DNA of 34,033 bases, taken from assembly GCA_029936295.1 (NCBI GenBank), contig JAPYTH010000020.1, positions 1 through 34,033 on the forward strand. The letters are read 5' to 3'. This document shows positions 8,409 through 17,292 of this stretch, piece by piece. The translations under genes were made by a program, and so were the position numbers. The DNA is from TMED109 sp015660425. Lineage in GTDB: Bacteria > Pseudomonadota > Alphaproteobacteria > TMED109. Below the pieces are notes generated by a model. The model saw nothing but the letters and a program-made list of their open reading frames with translations, made no database searches and was not told the origin of the DNA. Numbering within the stretch: the first letter of the stretch is position 1; the number at the start of each line of letters is the position of its first letter.

Positions 8409-11078
8409 ATGGATGATGTTTCGAAGGAAACTTTTAGAGAAACTTTAGAACTTAATGGTCAAGTTTATGATTATTTTTCATTAAAAAAAGCTTCTGAAAT
8501 TTTTGGAGATTTAACTAGATTCCCATTTTCTTTAAAAGTAATTTTAGAAAATTTATTAAGAAACTTTGATGGAAAAGTTGTTACTAAAGACCATATTGCA
8601 GCCTTAATAGGATATAAGCAAAGTAATGATAAAGACTTAGATTTATCATATGTACCTGCAAGAGTTTTAATGCAAGATTTTACTGGTGTGCCAGCTGTAG
8701 TAGATTTAGCTGCAATGCGACAAGCTGTTACAAGTTTTGGAGTAGATGTTTCTAAAATTAATCCTCTTTCTCCAGTAGATCTAGTAATAGATCATTCGGT
8801 GTCTGTTGATAAGTTTGGCTCAAAAAATGCCTTTGCAGAGAATGTAAAAATTGAATTTTCTAGAAATAAAGAACGCTACTCTTTCTTGAAATGGGGACAA
8901 AAAGCTTTTGATAATTTTAGAGTAGTCCCTCCTGGAACTGGAATATGTCATCAAGTAAATCTTGAAAACTTAGCAAAAGTAATTTGGACTAAAAAAGTTA
9001 ATGGTCGATTAATTGCCTATCCAGATACATTAGTGGGAACTGATAGCCATACAACAATGGTAAATGGGTTAGCTGTACTAGGCTGGGGTGTTGGAGGCAT
9101 AGAAGCTGAATCTGTAATGTTAGGACAACCAATTTCTATGCGGATCCCTGAAGTAATTGGTTTTAAATTAGAAGGTTCTTTACCAGATGGAGTAACAGCT
9201 ACAGATTTAGTTTTAACTATTACAGAAACTTTGAGAAAAAAAGGTGTAGTAGGAAAGTTTGTAGAGTTTTTTGGTCCTGGTTTAAATGATTTAGCTATTG
9301 CTGATAGGGCTACTATTGCAAATATGGCTCCAGAATATGGTGCCACTTGTGGTTTTTTCCCTATAGATAGAGAAACTTGTAAATATTTAAAATTTACGGG
9401 AAGAGAATTTAATTTAGTAGAAGCTTATGCTAAAACGCAAGGAATGTGGAGAGATAAAAATACAAATGATCCTATATTTACAGATTCCTTGGCATTAAAT
9501 ATGGATGAGATAAAACCGAGTATGGCTGGTCCAAAACGTCCACAAGATAGAGTAGAGTTAAATAAAGTTAAAGAAGAAACTCTTAAATTTATAGATAAAG
9601 ATATAGAATTCAAATTATTAGAGCAGGACTATATGGATGAAACGAAAGAATTAAATAATGGAGATGTGGTTATTGCAGCTATTACATCTTGTACCAACAC
9701 ATCAAATCCTTCTGTAATGGTGGCTGCAGGTTTATTAGCAAAAAAAGCTATAGATTTAGGTTTAAAAAGAAAACCATGGGTAAAAACTTCTTTAGCCCCC
9801 GGAAGCCAAGTGGTGAGTGATTATTTAAATGCTGCAGGTTTAATAGAACCTTTAGAAAAGTTAGGTTTCCATATAGTTGGTTATGGCTGTACAACTTGTA
9901 TTGGTAATTCTGGGCCTTTGGAAGAGTTAATAAAAGATCAGATAGAAAATAAAAACTTATCTGTCTCAGCAGTTCTTTCTGGAAATAGAAATTTTGAAGG
10001 TAGAATTAATCCTTTGGTAAAAGCCAATTGGTTAGCGTCCCCACCTTTAGTTGTAGCCTATGCAATTCTTGGTACTTTAGTAAAAGATATAACGTCTGAT
10101 CCACTAGGTTTAGATAAACAGAATAAAAAGATATTTTTATCTGATATCTGGCCAAGCTCTGCAGAAATAAAAAAAGTCTTAAATAAATGTCTTTCAGAAG
10201 ATATGTTTAAAGAACGTTATAAAAATGTTTTCTTAGGGCCTAAGGAATGGTCTGATATAGAAGCAGAAAAGGGTCTTACATACAATTGGGATATTGGTTC
10301 TACTTATATAAGGTGCCCAACATATTTTAATGATATGAGTTTAGATATAGAGCCTTTAAAAGATATAGTTAATGCAAAATGCTTAGCTTTTTTAGGGGAT
10401 TCAATTACAACGGATCACATTTCACCTGCAGGAGCTATAAAAAATGATGGGCCTGCAGCAAAATATTTAATGGACCATCAAGTCTCAGAAATAAATTTTA
10501 ATTCTTTTGGAAGTAGAAGAGGTAATCATGAAGTTATGATGAGAGGTACTTTCGGCAATATACGTCTTCGTAATAAGATGGTGCCAAATAAAGAAGGTGG
10601 TTTAACTAAACATAGACCAAACAGCGATGTTTTATCCATTTATGAGGCTGCTATGCAATATAAAGAAGAGAATATTCCATTGATGATTTTAGCAGGTAAG
10701 GAATATGGGACTGGCTCTTCAAGGGATTGGGCGGCTAAAGGAACAGCTTTATTAGGAGTTAGGTTTGTGTTAGCAGAAAGTTTTGAAAGAATTCATCGTT
10801 CTAATCTAATTGGAATGGGTATCCTTCCGGTAGAATTTATGGACAATTATTCTGCAGATAAATTAAAATTGTCAGGTTTTGAAACTTTTTCAATTAAAAA
10901 TATTATAAAAGAGGTTACACCTGGAGCAATTTTGAATATGGATATAAATTATTTAAACGGAATAAATAAAACTATACCTGTATTATGTAGAATAGATACG
11001 AATGATGAATTAGATTATTATAGAAATGGCGGAATATTGCATTATGTATTGAGAAATTTAATTCGAGATGCCGCATAA
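8409..11078 (+). CDS. acnA: Aconitate hydratase A
   Basis: Aconitase of the TCA cycle, interconverting citrate and isocitrate through cis-aconitate with a [4Fe-4S] cluster. The 889 residues match the AcnA/IRP1 size. Cluster cysteines are in ITSCTNTSNP (about C428) and GYGCTTCIGNSG (about C494 and C497). GTDSHTTMVNGL, the swivel-domain GDSITTDHISPAG, SFGSRRGNHEVMMRGTF and YGTGSSRDWAAKG carry the substrate-binding and catalytic residues. An AGGGA site precedes the ATG. It is the last gene of the fdxA-carD series and lies upstream of the ccm genes, a neighbourhood also seen in Rhizobiales, but here a PaaK-like gene is between them. A small antisense frame overlaps its last 37 bases. Confidence 0.98.
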   Translation: MDDVSKETFRETLELNGQVYDYFSLKKASEIFGDLTRFPFSLKVILENLLRNFDGKVVTKDHIAALIGYKQSNDKDLDLSYVPARVLMQDFTGVPAVVDLAAMRQAVTSFGVDVSKINPLSPVDLVIDHSVSVDKFGSKNAFAENVKIEFSRNKERYSFLKWGQKAFDNFRVVPPGTGICHQVNLENLAKVIWTKKVNGRLIAYPDTLVGTDSHTTMVNGLAVLGWGVGGIEAESVMLGQPISMRIPEVIGFKLEGSLPDGVTATDLVLTITETLRKKGVVGKFVEFFGPGLNDLAIADRATIANMAPEYGATCGFFPIDRETCKYLKFTGREFNLVEAYAKTQGMWRDKNTNDPIFTDSLALNMDEIKPSMAGPKRPQDRVELNKVKEETLKFIDKDIEFKLLEQDYMDETKELNNGDVVIAAITSCTNTSNPSVMVAAGLLAKKAIDLGLKRKPWVKTSLAPGSQVVSDYLNAAGLIEPLEKLGFHIVGYGCTTCIGNSGPLEELIKDQIENKNLSVSAVLSGNRNFEGRINPLVKANWLASPPLVVAYAILGTLVKDITSDPLGLDKQNKKIFLSDIWPSSAEIKKVLNKCLSEDMFKERYKNVFLGPKEWSDIEAEKGLTYNWDIGSTYIRCPTYFNDMSLDIEPLKDIVNAKCLAFLGDSITTDHISPAGAIKNDGPAAKYLMDHQVSEINFNSFGSRRGNHEVMMRGTFGNIRLRNKMVPNKEGGLTKHRPNSDVLSIYEAAMQYKEENIPLMILAGKEYGTGSSRDWAAKGTALLGVRFVLAESFERIHRSNLIGMGILPVEFMDNYSADKLKLSGFETFSIKNIIKEVTPGAILNMDINYLNGINKTIPVLCRIDTNDELDYYRNGGILHYVLRNLIRDAA

Positions 11079-11218
11079 AGCTTTGTTTTTTTCCATAATT
11101 TAGTAAGTGACTGTTCTTGCTCCTTAGAAAACAAAGGCGCATTCATAGATATAGAAAGAAATTTTCTTTCTTCTTTATCATAATTACTAATTTTTTCACC
11201 CATATTACTAGCTTTCAC
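11042..11218 (-). pseudogene. Possible N-terminal fragment of an RpoH-type sigma factor
   Basis: A 58-residue frame (GTG at 11218; an inner ATG at 11203 gives 53) that overlaps the 3' end of acnA in antisense. Residues 27-42 read APLFSKEQEQSLTKLW, which resembles sigma region 1.2 of RpoH-like factors, where the usual wording is close to APLLSxEEExxLAxxW; KEERKFLSISM just before it also fits. After KLWKKTKLYAASRI the resemblance stops and a stop follows inside acnA, so regions 2-4 are absent. An AAGAGA lies upstream of the GTG. It is either a remnant of a second rpoH truncated against acnA, or a small expressed protein. Similarity by eye only. Confidence 0.38.
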
Positions 11219-11370
11219 AATATTCTCTTATAAGAGATACGTATAAAAACCTATTATAGATGTATAACTTTGTTGGTGTTATATATTATGTTATATACCT
11301 TTAAAATAAGATTTGTAATAATAGTATAAATAGAACTTTTAGTAGTTATTTTGTAAATAGGAATATAATT
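11219..11370 (+). promoter_or_regulatory. Intergenic region likely holding the PaaK-like gene's promoter
   Basis: About 150 AT-rich bases before the ligase gene. TTGTTG near 11271, followed after about 16 bases by TATATA, is a tolerable -35/-10 pair, and GTTATATA occurs twice 12 bases apart (about 11278 and 11290). In sequence this AT-rich such matches are easily chance. An AGGA precedes the ATG at 11371. Confidence 0.25.
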
Positions 11371-12597
11371 ATGGATAATGAAGATTTAGAAAGAAGGTCC
11401 GAAAAAATTAGAACGGACGCTCAATTTAAAGAGCTAAGACAAATATTAGATAACGCCAAAAATCAATCTGATGGGTGGAAAAATATATTATCAGCTATAA
11501 ATCCAAGTGAAATTGTAGACAAAAAAAGTCTAGAAAAATTACCAATAACTCGAAAGGCATCATTATCTTTGTTGCAAAATGAGAAGCCTCCTTTGGGAGG
11601 TCTTACTACTATTCCCACCAATCAATTTAAGAATTTATTTGTTTCTCCGGGACCAATATATGAGCCAGGAGGACATAATGATTTTTGGAGAATGTCTAGA
11701 GCCATGAGGGCTGCTAGTTTTAGCAAAGGTGACATAGTATATAATACCTTTGCCTATCATCTGACGCCTGCAGGTGAAATGATGGAACAAGGAGCAAATA
11801 AAATAGGAGCATGTGTAATACCGGGAGGAATAGGAAATACGGAACAGCAAATTTTAGCTATTAGTAAATTACGTCCAAATAGATATGTAGGAACCCCTTC
11901 TTTTTTAAAAACTATTTTAGAGCAAGGAAAAGAAAAAAATGTTGATGTTTCATCCCTTAAAACGGGTTTAGTAGGTGGCGAAGCCTGCCCACCATCTCTT
12001 AAAAAAGCATTAAGTGAATTAGGATGTCCCGTACTTCAATCATATGGTACGGCAGATTTAGGTTTAGTTGCCTATGAGACTTGGGATGGAGAAGGAATGT
12101 TTTGTGATGAAGGAGTTATATTAGAAATAGTAAGACCTGGTTCTGAGGAAGTTTTGCCTCATGGAGAGGTTGGAGAAGTAATTGTTACTACTTTAAATCA
12201 AGATTATCCTTTATTTAGGTTTGCAACTGGAGATTTATCTGCAGTAACAACAGAGAAAAGCAAATGTGGTAGAACAGCTATGAGAATAAAAGGTTGGATG
12301 GGTAGAGCTGATCAAACTACTAAAGTAAGAGGCATGTTTGTTAGACCAGAACAAATTACAAAAATTGCTAATAAAATTGAACAGATTTCTAAGTTAAGAT
12401 TGATAATTGGTAATATTGATCATAAAGATACTCTAAAAATGATGGTAGAATTATCTAATGATAAAAATGATATTAAGAATTTAATTATAGATGAAATTAA
12501 AGCTGAATTAAAACTTAGAGCAGATGTAGAAGTTGTTGCAAAAGATAAAATCCCTAATGATGGTTTAGTTATTGAAGACACAAGAACCTATGAATAA
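11371..12597 (+). CDS. PaaK-like adenylate-forming enzyme (phenylacetate-CoA ligase family)
   Basis: The 408-residue protein belongs with PaaK-type ligases, which activate a carboxylate as acyl-AMP and transfer it to CoA. Visible parts are the YGTADLG block (A5-like, about residue 225), FRFATGDLS (A7-like, about 285), GRADQTTKVRGMFVRPEQI (A8 hinge, about 311-329) and a C-terminal ACT-like small domain. The serine/threonine/glycine-rich P-loop normally near the N-terminus is absent; in its place stands VSPGPIYEPGG (about 91-101), a sequence I associate with a PaaK-like subfamily in Alphaproteobacteria. The substrate is unknown. It sits between acnA and ccmA in the same direction, 20 bases before ccmA, so it may be cotranscribed with the ccm genes. 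Family fairly sure, reaction not. Confidence 0.75.
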   Translation: MDNEDLERRSEKIRTDAQFKELRQILDNAKNQSDGWKNILSAINPSEIVDKKSLEKLPITRKASLSLLQNEKPPLGGLTTIPTNQFKNLFVSPGPIYEPGGHNDFWRMSRAMRAASFSKGDIVYNTFAYHLTPAGEMMEQGANKIGACVIPGGIGNTEQQILAISKLRPNRYVGTPSFLKTILEQGKEKNVDVSSLKTGLVGGEACPPSLKKALSELGCPVLQSYGTADLGLVAYETWDGEGMFCDEGVILEIVRPGSEEVLPHGEVGEVIVTTLNQDYPLFRFATGDLSAVTTEKSKCGRTAMRIKGWMGRADQTTKVRGMFVRPEQITKIANKIEQISKLRLIIGNIDHKDTLKMMVELSNDKNDIKNLIIDEIKAELKLRADVEVVAKDKIPNDGLVIEDTRTYE

Positions 12598-12617
12598 TAA
12601 TGTATTAAGTAAAATAA

Positions 12618-13235
12618 TTGGATAAAAATATTTTAATTCAGGCGCAAGATTTATTTTTTGAACGAAGTGGACGAATAATATTTTCTTCAGTAAATTTATC
12701 TTTAGATGTAGGTCAAATTATTTTTATTAAGGGAAAAAATGGATCTGGAAAAACATCATTATTAAGATGTTTAGCGGGATTTTATAAAATAACAAGTGGT
12801 AAAATATTATGGTATGGTACTGAAATATTACCTGCTTATTATTCAGAAAAACTTCTAATTTCTTGGTTAGGGCACTTAGATGCTATTAAGGGAGCACTTA
12901 CCGTTAAGGAAAATTTAATATTTTTTGCTCAAATATGGTCAGTAAACATGGATGTTTTTAATGAATCAGTTACTAAATTATCTTTTGAAAAATTTATGGA
13001 TTTTCCTGCTTCTTGGTTATCTGCAGGAGAAAAAAGAAGACTAAGTTTATTAAGGTTATCTTTTTGTCCAGCAAAAATTTGGATTTTAGATGAGCCTTCA
13101 ACTTTTCTCGATAATGAGAATAGAGATATTTTAATTGATATAATGAATACGCATCTTAAAAATGGAGGGGCAATAGTGTGTGCTACTCATGATGATTTAA
13201 AGATACCTAATGCGGTAGAATTAATTTTAGATTAA
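12618..13235 (+). CDS. ccmA: Cytochrome c maturation ABC transporter ATPase CcmA
   Basis: The ATPase of the CcmAB complex, which uses ATP to release haem-loaded CcmE from CcmC. The 205-residue protein has Walker A GKNGSGKT (about 39-46), signature LSAGE (where Escherichia has LSAGQ), Walker B IWILDEPST and the H-loop in ATHDD. The start is TTG 12618, since MDKNILIQAQDL is the usual length before the ATP-binding core and no better ATG exists; the ribosome site is poor. It is the first ccm gene and all of ccmA-ccmI follow in the same direction. Confidence 0.95.
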   Translation: MDKNILIQAQDLFFERSGRIIFSSVNLSLDVGQIIFIKGKNGSGKTSLLRCLAGFYKITSGKILWYGTEILPAYYSEKLLISWLGHLDAIKGALTVKENLIFFAQIWSVNMDVFNESVTKLSFEKFMDFPASWLSAGEKRRLSLLRLSFCPAKIWILDEPSTFLDNENRDILIDIMNTHLKNGGAIVCATHDDLKIPNAVELILD

Positions 13236-13244
13236 TTTATAAAC

Positions 13245-13259
13245 ATGTAATAATTACAT
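13245..13259. promoter_or_regulatory. 15-base palindrome between ccmA and ccmB
   Basis: ATGTAATAATTACAT has perfect dyad symmetry with a single central A and 7-base arms, in the 51-base gap between ccmA and ccmB. It could be an operator-like site for a dimeric regulator or a chance AT palindrome; no regulator is known to me for it. Confidence 0.2.
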
Positions 13260-13286
13260 AATAAACCGAGAAGATATATAAGTAAC

Positions 13287-13952
13287 ATGAAGAAATTTAA
13301 TAGATTAATTATAAGAGATATACATATAGTAGTAAAAGGAGCAAGTGATGCTGGTGCGGCCTTACTATTTTATTTGTTAGCTATAATAATGTTTCCTTTA
13401 TCATCAGGAACGGATACCACTTTATTAACAAGTATTGCTGGAGGAGCAATATGGGTTGCAGCTTTGTTTTCTTCCTTGTTATCTTTAGATCGTTTATTTA
13501 GATCTGATTTTGAAGATGGGTCTCTAGAGCAAATAGCTCTATCAGGAATATCACTAGAAACTATAGTATTATCTAAATGCTTTGCGCACTGGCTTACAAA
13601 TGGTCTTCCAATAGTTATTCTCTCTCCTATTTTATCTTTAATAATTGGTTTAGATTTTTCATATTGGTGGATATTAGGATTATCACTTTTATTAGGTACG
13701 CCATCACTTACTTTAATAGGAGCTACTCCTGCTGCTTTATCTTGTGCTATAGGAAAAGGCGGAGTATTAACAGCGTTAATAATATTACCATTAATGTTGC
13801 CAGTTTTAATATTAGGTTCAGGAGCAATTACTGCGGAAATTTCGGGTTTAGGGGGAATAGGACATATATATGCTTTGGCCGCTATACTTCCCCTTTCTTT
13901 ATTAGCAGTTCCGTTTTTAGCCTCTAAGGCACTGCGCCTTGGTTGGGAATAA
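13287..13952 (+). CDS. ccmB: Cytochrome c maturation membrane protein CcmB
   Basis: The membrane subunit of the CcmAB complex. The 221-residue protein has six hydrophobic segments (about 25-40, 48-68, 100-122, 127-150, 158-180 and 190-215), matching the family length and topology. LFRSDFEDGSLEQIALS (about 70-86) is the conserved cytoplasmic loop of CcmB. It is followed by ccmC after 10 bases. Identity is clear from length, loop motif and position between ccmA and ccmC. Confidence 0.95.
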   Translation: MKKFNRLIIRDIHIVVKGASDAGAALLFYLLAIIMFPLSSGTDTTLLTSIAGGAIWVAALFSSLLSLDRLFRSDFEDGSLEQIALSGISLETIVLSKCFAHWLTNGLPIVILSPILSLIIGLDFSYWWILGLSLLLGTPSLTLIGATPAALSCAIGKGGVLTALIILPLMLPVLILGSGAITAEISGLGGIGHIYALAAILPLSLLAVPFLASKALRLGWE

Positions 13953-13962
13953 GAGGAAAGGT

Positions 13963-14700
13963 ATGATAAATATATTTAACTTTTTAGCTAATCCATCAAG
14001 ATTTAGGCTATTTTCACAAAAAGCATATCCTTATACACTGTTTATTATGTCTATATTTATGTCAACAGGTCTATGGTTTAGTCTATTTAACTCCCCTCCT
14101 GATTATCAACAAGGGGAAACAGTTAGAATTATGTATGTCCATGTTCCTGCAGCTTGGATGTCTATGATGATCTATTTTTCTATGACAATAATGAGTATCT
14201 TTGCTTTAGTGTGGAGACATCCTTTGGCTGATATATTATCTAAATGTAGTGCACCTATAGGTGCAGGATTTACTTTAGTTGCCTTAGTAACAGGATCAAT
14301 TTGGGGTAAACCTACCTGGGGAACTTGGTGGGTATGGGATGCCCGTTTAACGTCTGTTTTTATTTTATTCTTAATTTATATGGGGCATATAACTTTAGTA
14401 AGAGCTTTTGAAGATGAATATAAAGGGGCTCGTGCTGGAGCTATATTAACATTGATTGGAGCGTTTAATCTTCCAATTATTAAATTTTCAGTTGATTGGT
14501 GGAATACTCTTCATCAACCAGCAAGTGTACTAAAGTTAGGTGGTCCAAGCATACATATAGAAATGATGGTTCCTCTAATTTTAATGGCGTTAGGATTTTT
14601 ATTTTTTTATTTTTCAATTTTATTGATCAATGTGCAAACTGAATTAAATATTAGGAAGTTAAAAAAATTATTTATTAAAAAATTTAGTGAAAAAAATTAA
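13963..14700 (+). CDS. ccmC: Cytochrome c maturation haem-handling protein CcmC
   Basis: An inner-membrane protein that presents haem to CcmE. From ATG 13963 it has 245 residues and six membrane segments. The tryptophan-rich haem motif is WGKPTWGTWWVWDAR (about 113-127), and the two axial histidines fall at residues 60 (YVHVPAAW) and 184 (TLHQPAS), the same positions as in the Escherichia protein. The frame opens upstream at GTG 13939, but AGGAAAGG lies immediately before ATG 13963, so that is the start. ccmD follows 19 bases later. Confidence 0.97.
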   Translation: MINIFNFLANPSRFRLFSQKAYPYTLFIMSIFMSTGLWFSLFNSPPDYQQGETVRIMYVHVPAAWMSMMIYFSMTIMSIFALVWRHPLADILSKCSAPIGAGFTLVALVTGSIWGKPTWGTWWVWDARLTSVFILFLIYMGHITLVRAFEDEYKGARAGAILTLIGAFNLPIIKFSVDWWNTLHQPASVLKLGGPSIHIEMMVPLILMALGFLFFYFSILLINVQTELNIRKLKKLFIKKFSEKN

Positions 14701-14719
14701 TTTTAAATAAGGAGGTATA

Positions 14720-14875
14720 ATGGAAAAACTTTTAATATTTGTATATTCTGCATACTTTTTTACATTTTTAGTATTATTATTTATTGGTATAAAAAGTTTT
14801 TTATCATTTCAAAAGGCTCATAAAAATATTAGTAGCTTTGACGTTGATTCAAAAAATATAAATAATAAAAAATGA
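14720..14875 (+). CDS. ccmD: Cytochrome c maturation small membrane protein CcmD
   Basis: A 51-residue protein with one N-terminal membrane helix (about residues 5-24) and a short charged tail, the layout of CcmD, which helps release holo-CcmE from the CcmABC complex. A strong GGAGG site lies 4 bases before ATG 14720. Its TGA overlaps the ccmE ATG (ATGA), giving tight coupling. CcmD is poorly conserved in sequence, so the call rests on size, topology and exact position between ccmC and ccmE. Confidence 0.88.
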   Translation: MEKLLIFVYSAYFFTFLVLLFIGIKSFLSFQKAHKNISSFDVDSKNINNKK

Positions 14876-15330
14876 ATAGAGCAAAAATAAAAAGACGTAA
14901 AAGATTATCAATATTACTATTGGGCTTTATAGCAATTAGCACATCGGGCTTTTTAATATTGTCTGCTAGTCGTGATTCTTTAATTTTCTTTTATTCCCCT
15001 ACAGAGGTGATGGAAAAGCAAGACATTGCTGAAAAAGTAATTAGAATAGGGGGATTAGTTAGGGAGAAAAGTATTAAATCAAAAGGGCAATTAAAGATAG
15101 AATTTATTGTTGAGGACGGAGAAAATCATATTTTAGTTTATTATGCTGGAATGCTACCTGATTTGTTTAGAGAAGGCCAAGGAGTTATTTGTGAGGGAAA
15201 AATGGGTAAAAATGGAATTTTTAGAGCTAATAAAATTTTAGCTAAGCATGATGAAAAATATATGCCACCGGAAGTTGCAGACGCATTAAAGAAAACAGGA
15301 AAATGGAAAGGAGTAGAGGAGAAAAAATGA
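14872..15330 (+). CDS. ccmE: Periplasmic haem chaperone CcmE
   Basis: It binds haem covalently through a histidine and hands it to CcmF/CcmH. The 152-residue protein has a basic cytoplasmic start (RAKIKRRKR), one membrane anchor (about 12-31), a beta-barrel domain, and the HxxxY signature in AKHDEKYMPPE with H126 as the haem-binding residue and Y130 beside it. Length is normal. It overlaps ccmD upstream (ATGA) and ccmF downstream (ATGA at 15327-15330). Confidence 0.97.
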   Translation: MNRAKIKRRKRLSILLLGFIAISTSGFLILSASRDSLIFFYSPTEVMEKQDIAEKVIRIGGLVREKSIKSKGQLKIEFIVEDGENHILVYYAGMLPDLFREGQGVICEGKMGKNGIFRANKILAKHDEKYMPPEVADALKKTGKWKGVEEKK

Positions 15331-17279
15331 TTATTGAATTAGGTCATTTTTTTTTAGCTTTAGCTCTTTCAATATCTATATTCCAATTTTTATTGCCTGC
15401 TCTAGGAGTTAAATTTAATTCTTACGGTATGATGAGGTCAGCCTCTATAGCAGCTTTTATAAGTTTTATATTAGTTTTTCTTTCATTTTTATCTTTAGTT
15501 TATGCGTATATTACTTCTGATTTTTCTGTATCCCTAGTAGCAAAAAACTCACATTCATTAAAACCTTTGATATATAAAATATCTGGAGTATGGGGTAATC
15601 ATGAGGGCTCTTTATTATTATGGGTTCTAATACTAACTTTTTATAGTGCTGCAGTTGCAATATTAGGGAGAAGGTTGCCATTAAAGTTAATCTCACTTGT
15701 TTTGTCCTGCCAAGGTTTAATAGCAGCAGCTTTTATAAGTTTTATTTTATTTACTTCTAATCCTTTTATAAGGCTATTTTTTCCTAATATAGAAGGTGAA
15801 GGTTTTAATCCAATATTACAAGATTTTGGTTTAGCCATACATCCCCCATTTCTTTATTTAGGTTATGTAGGTTTATCTGTAACATTTTCTTTTTCAATAG
15901 CAGCTTTGTTAATCGGTAAAGTAGATACAATCTGGGTTAAATGGGTTAGACCATGGACATTAATAGCATGGGTATTTTTAACTGTTGGAATTGCTTTGGG
16001 CTCTTGGTGGGCATATAGAGAGTTAGGCTGGGGAGGTTGGTGGTTTTGGGATCCTGTAGAAAATGCTTCTTTTATGCCTTGGCTTGCGGCTACTGCTTTA
16101 TTACATTCTTCGATAGTTGCAGAAAAAAGGGATACTCTAAAAGCATGGACCATTTTATTAGCGATAATAGCGTTTTCTTTTAGTTTGCTAGGTACCTTCA
16201 TCGTAAGGTCTGGAGTGTTAATTTCTGTTCACTCCTTTGCATCAGATCCTTCAAGAGGATTATATATTCTTTTATTATTAATATTCTTTACGGGCGGAGG
16301 CTTGGCATTATTTGCAAAAAAGGCGCCTTATTTAAAATCTGGTAGTCTTTTTAAGCCTCTAAGCAGAGAAGGGGCGTTAGTAATTAATAATATAATATTT
16401 GCATCGGCTGCTGCAACTGTCCTTTTAGGAACATTATACCCTATCTTTATTGACGCTATAAATAATTCAAAAGTGTCTGTTGGTCCTCCTTATTTTGAGG
16501 CAGTTTTTATACCTTTAATGGTTCCTGCTATATTGTTATGTGCATTTAGTCCGATGCTTTCTTGGAAAAGGGCTGTAATAGAAAATATTATAGAGCGAAT
16601 TATTGCTGTTTTTATTTGTGCTTTATTTCTGGCTTCTTTGATAATAATTATGAATGATGGCTCTGCGTCAGCTTTTTTAGGACTCTTTTTAGGTTTCTGG
16701 CTTATATGCGGAACATTATATGAGTTTTTTATAAAAGTAGGAATAAAATCATCTTTTAAAATTTTTATACAAAGGGCTCTAAATTTACCGAGGTCTGCTT
16801 ATGGAATGAGTGTAGCTCATATTGGGGTAGCTATATTCATAATAGGTGTGACAGTTTCTAGTGCTTGGCGCATAGATATAGAAAAACCAATAATATTAGA
16901 AGAAAAGACAATAGTTAAAGATATAGAAATAACATTTAAATCTATTAAAAGAGTTGTAGGCCCTAATTGGAACGCAGATAGAGGTGAATTTGAAATAATT
17001 ACAAGTAACAGAGATAAACATTTTTTATATCCAGAACGAAGGTTTTATCCTGCTTCTCAGGTTAATACTAGTGAACCTGCAATTATGTCAGGTATCTTTT
17101 CTGATTTATATATAGTGTTAGGGGAAAGTAATGATAATGCAGATAGTTATGCGTTGAGAATATACTATTCCCCATTTATCAGTTGGATTTGGTTTGGTAT
17201 TTTGCTCATGGCAATAGGAGGAGTCTTATCTTTATCGGATAGAAAACATAGATTAGGCTATGATTTAAAAAGAGTTTAG
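15327..17279 (+). CDS. ccmF: Haem lyase subunit CcmF
   Basis: The large membrane subunit of the haem ligation complex. From ATG 15327 it has 650 residues with many membrane helices. The WWD haem-handling motif is GGWWFWDPVENASFMPW (about 237-253), and the region around SGVWGNHEGS (about 87) and HPPFLYLGY carries the conserved histidines. The frame opens at 15303 inside ccmE, but AGGAG before ATG 15327 and the ATGA overlap favour the later start. The large periplasmic part near the C-terminus (about 510-610) is present, so the gene looks intact. Confidence 0.97.
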   Translation: MIIELGHFFLALALSISIFQFLLPALGVKFNSYGMMRSASIAAFISFILVFLSFLSLVYAYITSDFSVSLVAKNSHSLKPLIYKISGVWGNHEGSLLLWVLILTFYSAAVAILGRRLPLKLISLVLSCQGLIAAAFISFILFTSNPFIRLFFPNIEGEGFNPILQDFGLAIHPPFLYLGYVGLSVTFSFSIAALLIGKVDTIWVKWVRPWTLIAWVFLTVGIALGSWWAYRELGWGGWWFWDPVENASFMPWLAATALLHSSIVAEKRDTLKAWTILLAIIAFSFSLLGTFIVRSGVLISVHSFASDPSRGLYILLLLIFFTGGGLALFAKKAPYLKSGSLFKPLSREGALVINNIIFASAAATVLLGTLYPIFIDAINNSKVSVGPPYFEAVFIPLMVPAILLCAFSPMLSWKRAVIENIIERIIAVFICALFLASLIIIMNDGSASAFLGLFLGFWLICGTLYEFFIKVGIKSSFKIFIQRALNLPRSAYGMSVAHIGVAIFIIGVTVSSAWRIDIEKPIILEEKTIVKDIEITFKSIKRVVGPNWNADRGEFEIITSNRDKHFLYPERRFYPASQVNTSEPAIMSGIFSDLYIVLGESNDNADSYALRIYYSPFISWIWFGILLMAIGGVLSLSDRKHRLGYDLKRV

Positions 17280-17292
17280 AAATGAATAATAA

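Noticed and set aside
9017..9346. 109-residue minus-strand frame inside acnA
   Set aside because: Antisense shadow of a highly conserved aconitase segment.
11079..11100. Possible terminator after acnA (AAAGCTTT followed by T's)
   Set aside because: A four-base palindrome with no loop cannot form a stable hairpin.
13577..13927. 116-residue plus-strand frame inside ccmB
   Set aside because: Out-of-frame reading of CcmB; composition rich in S, Y, R and F with no family resemblance.
15863..16201. 112-residue minus-strand frame inside ccmF
   Set aside because: Antisense shadow of the WWD region of CcmF.
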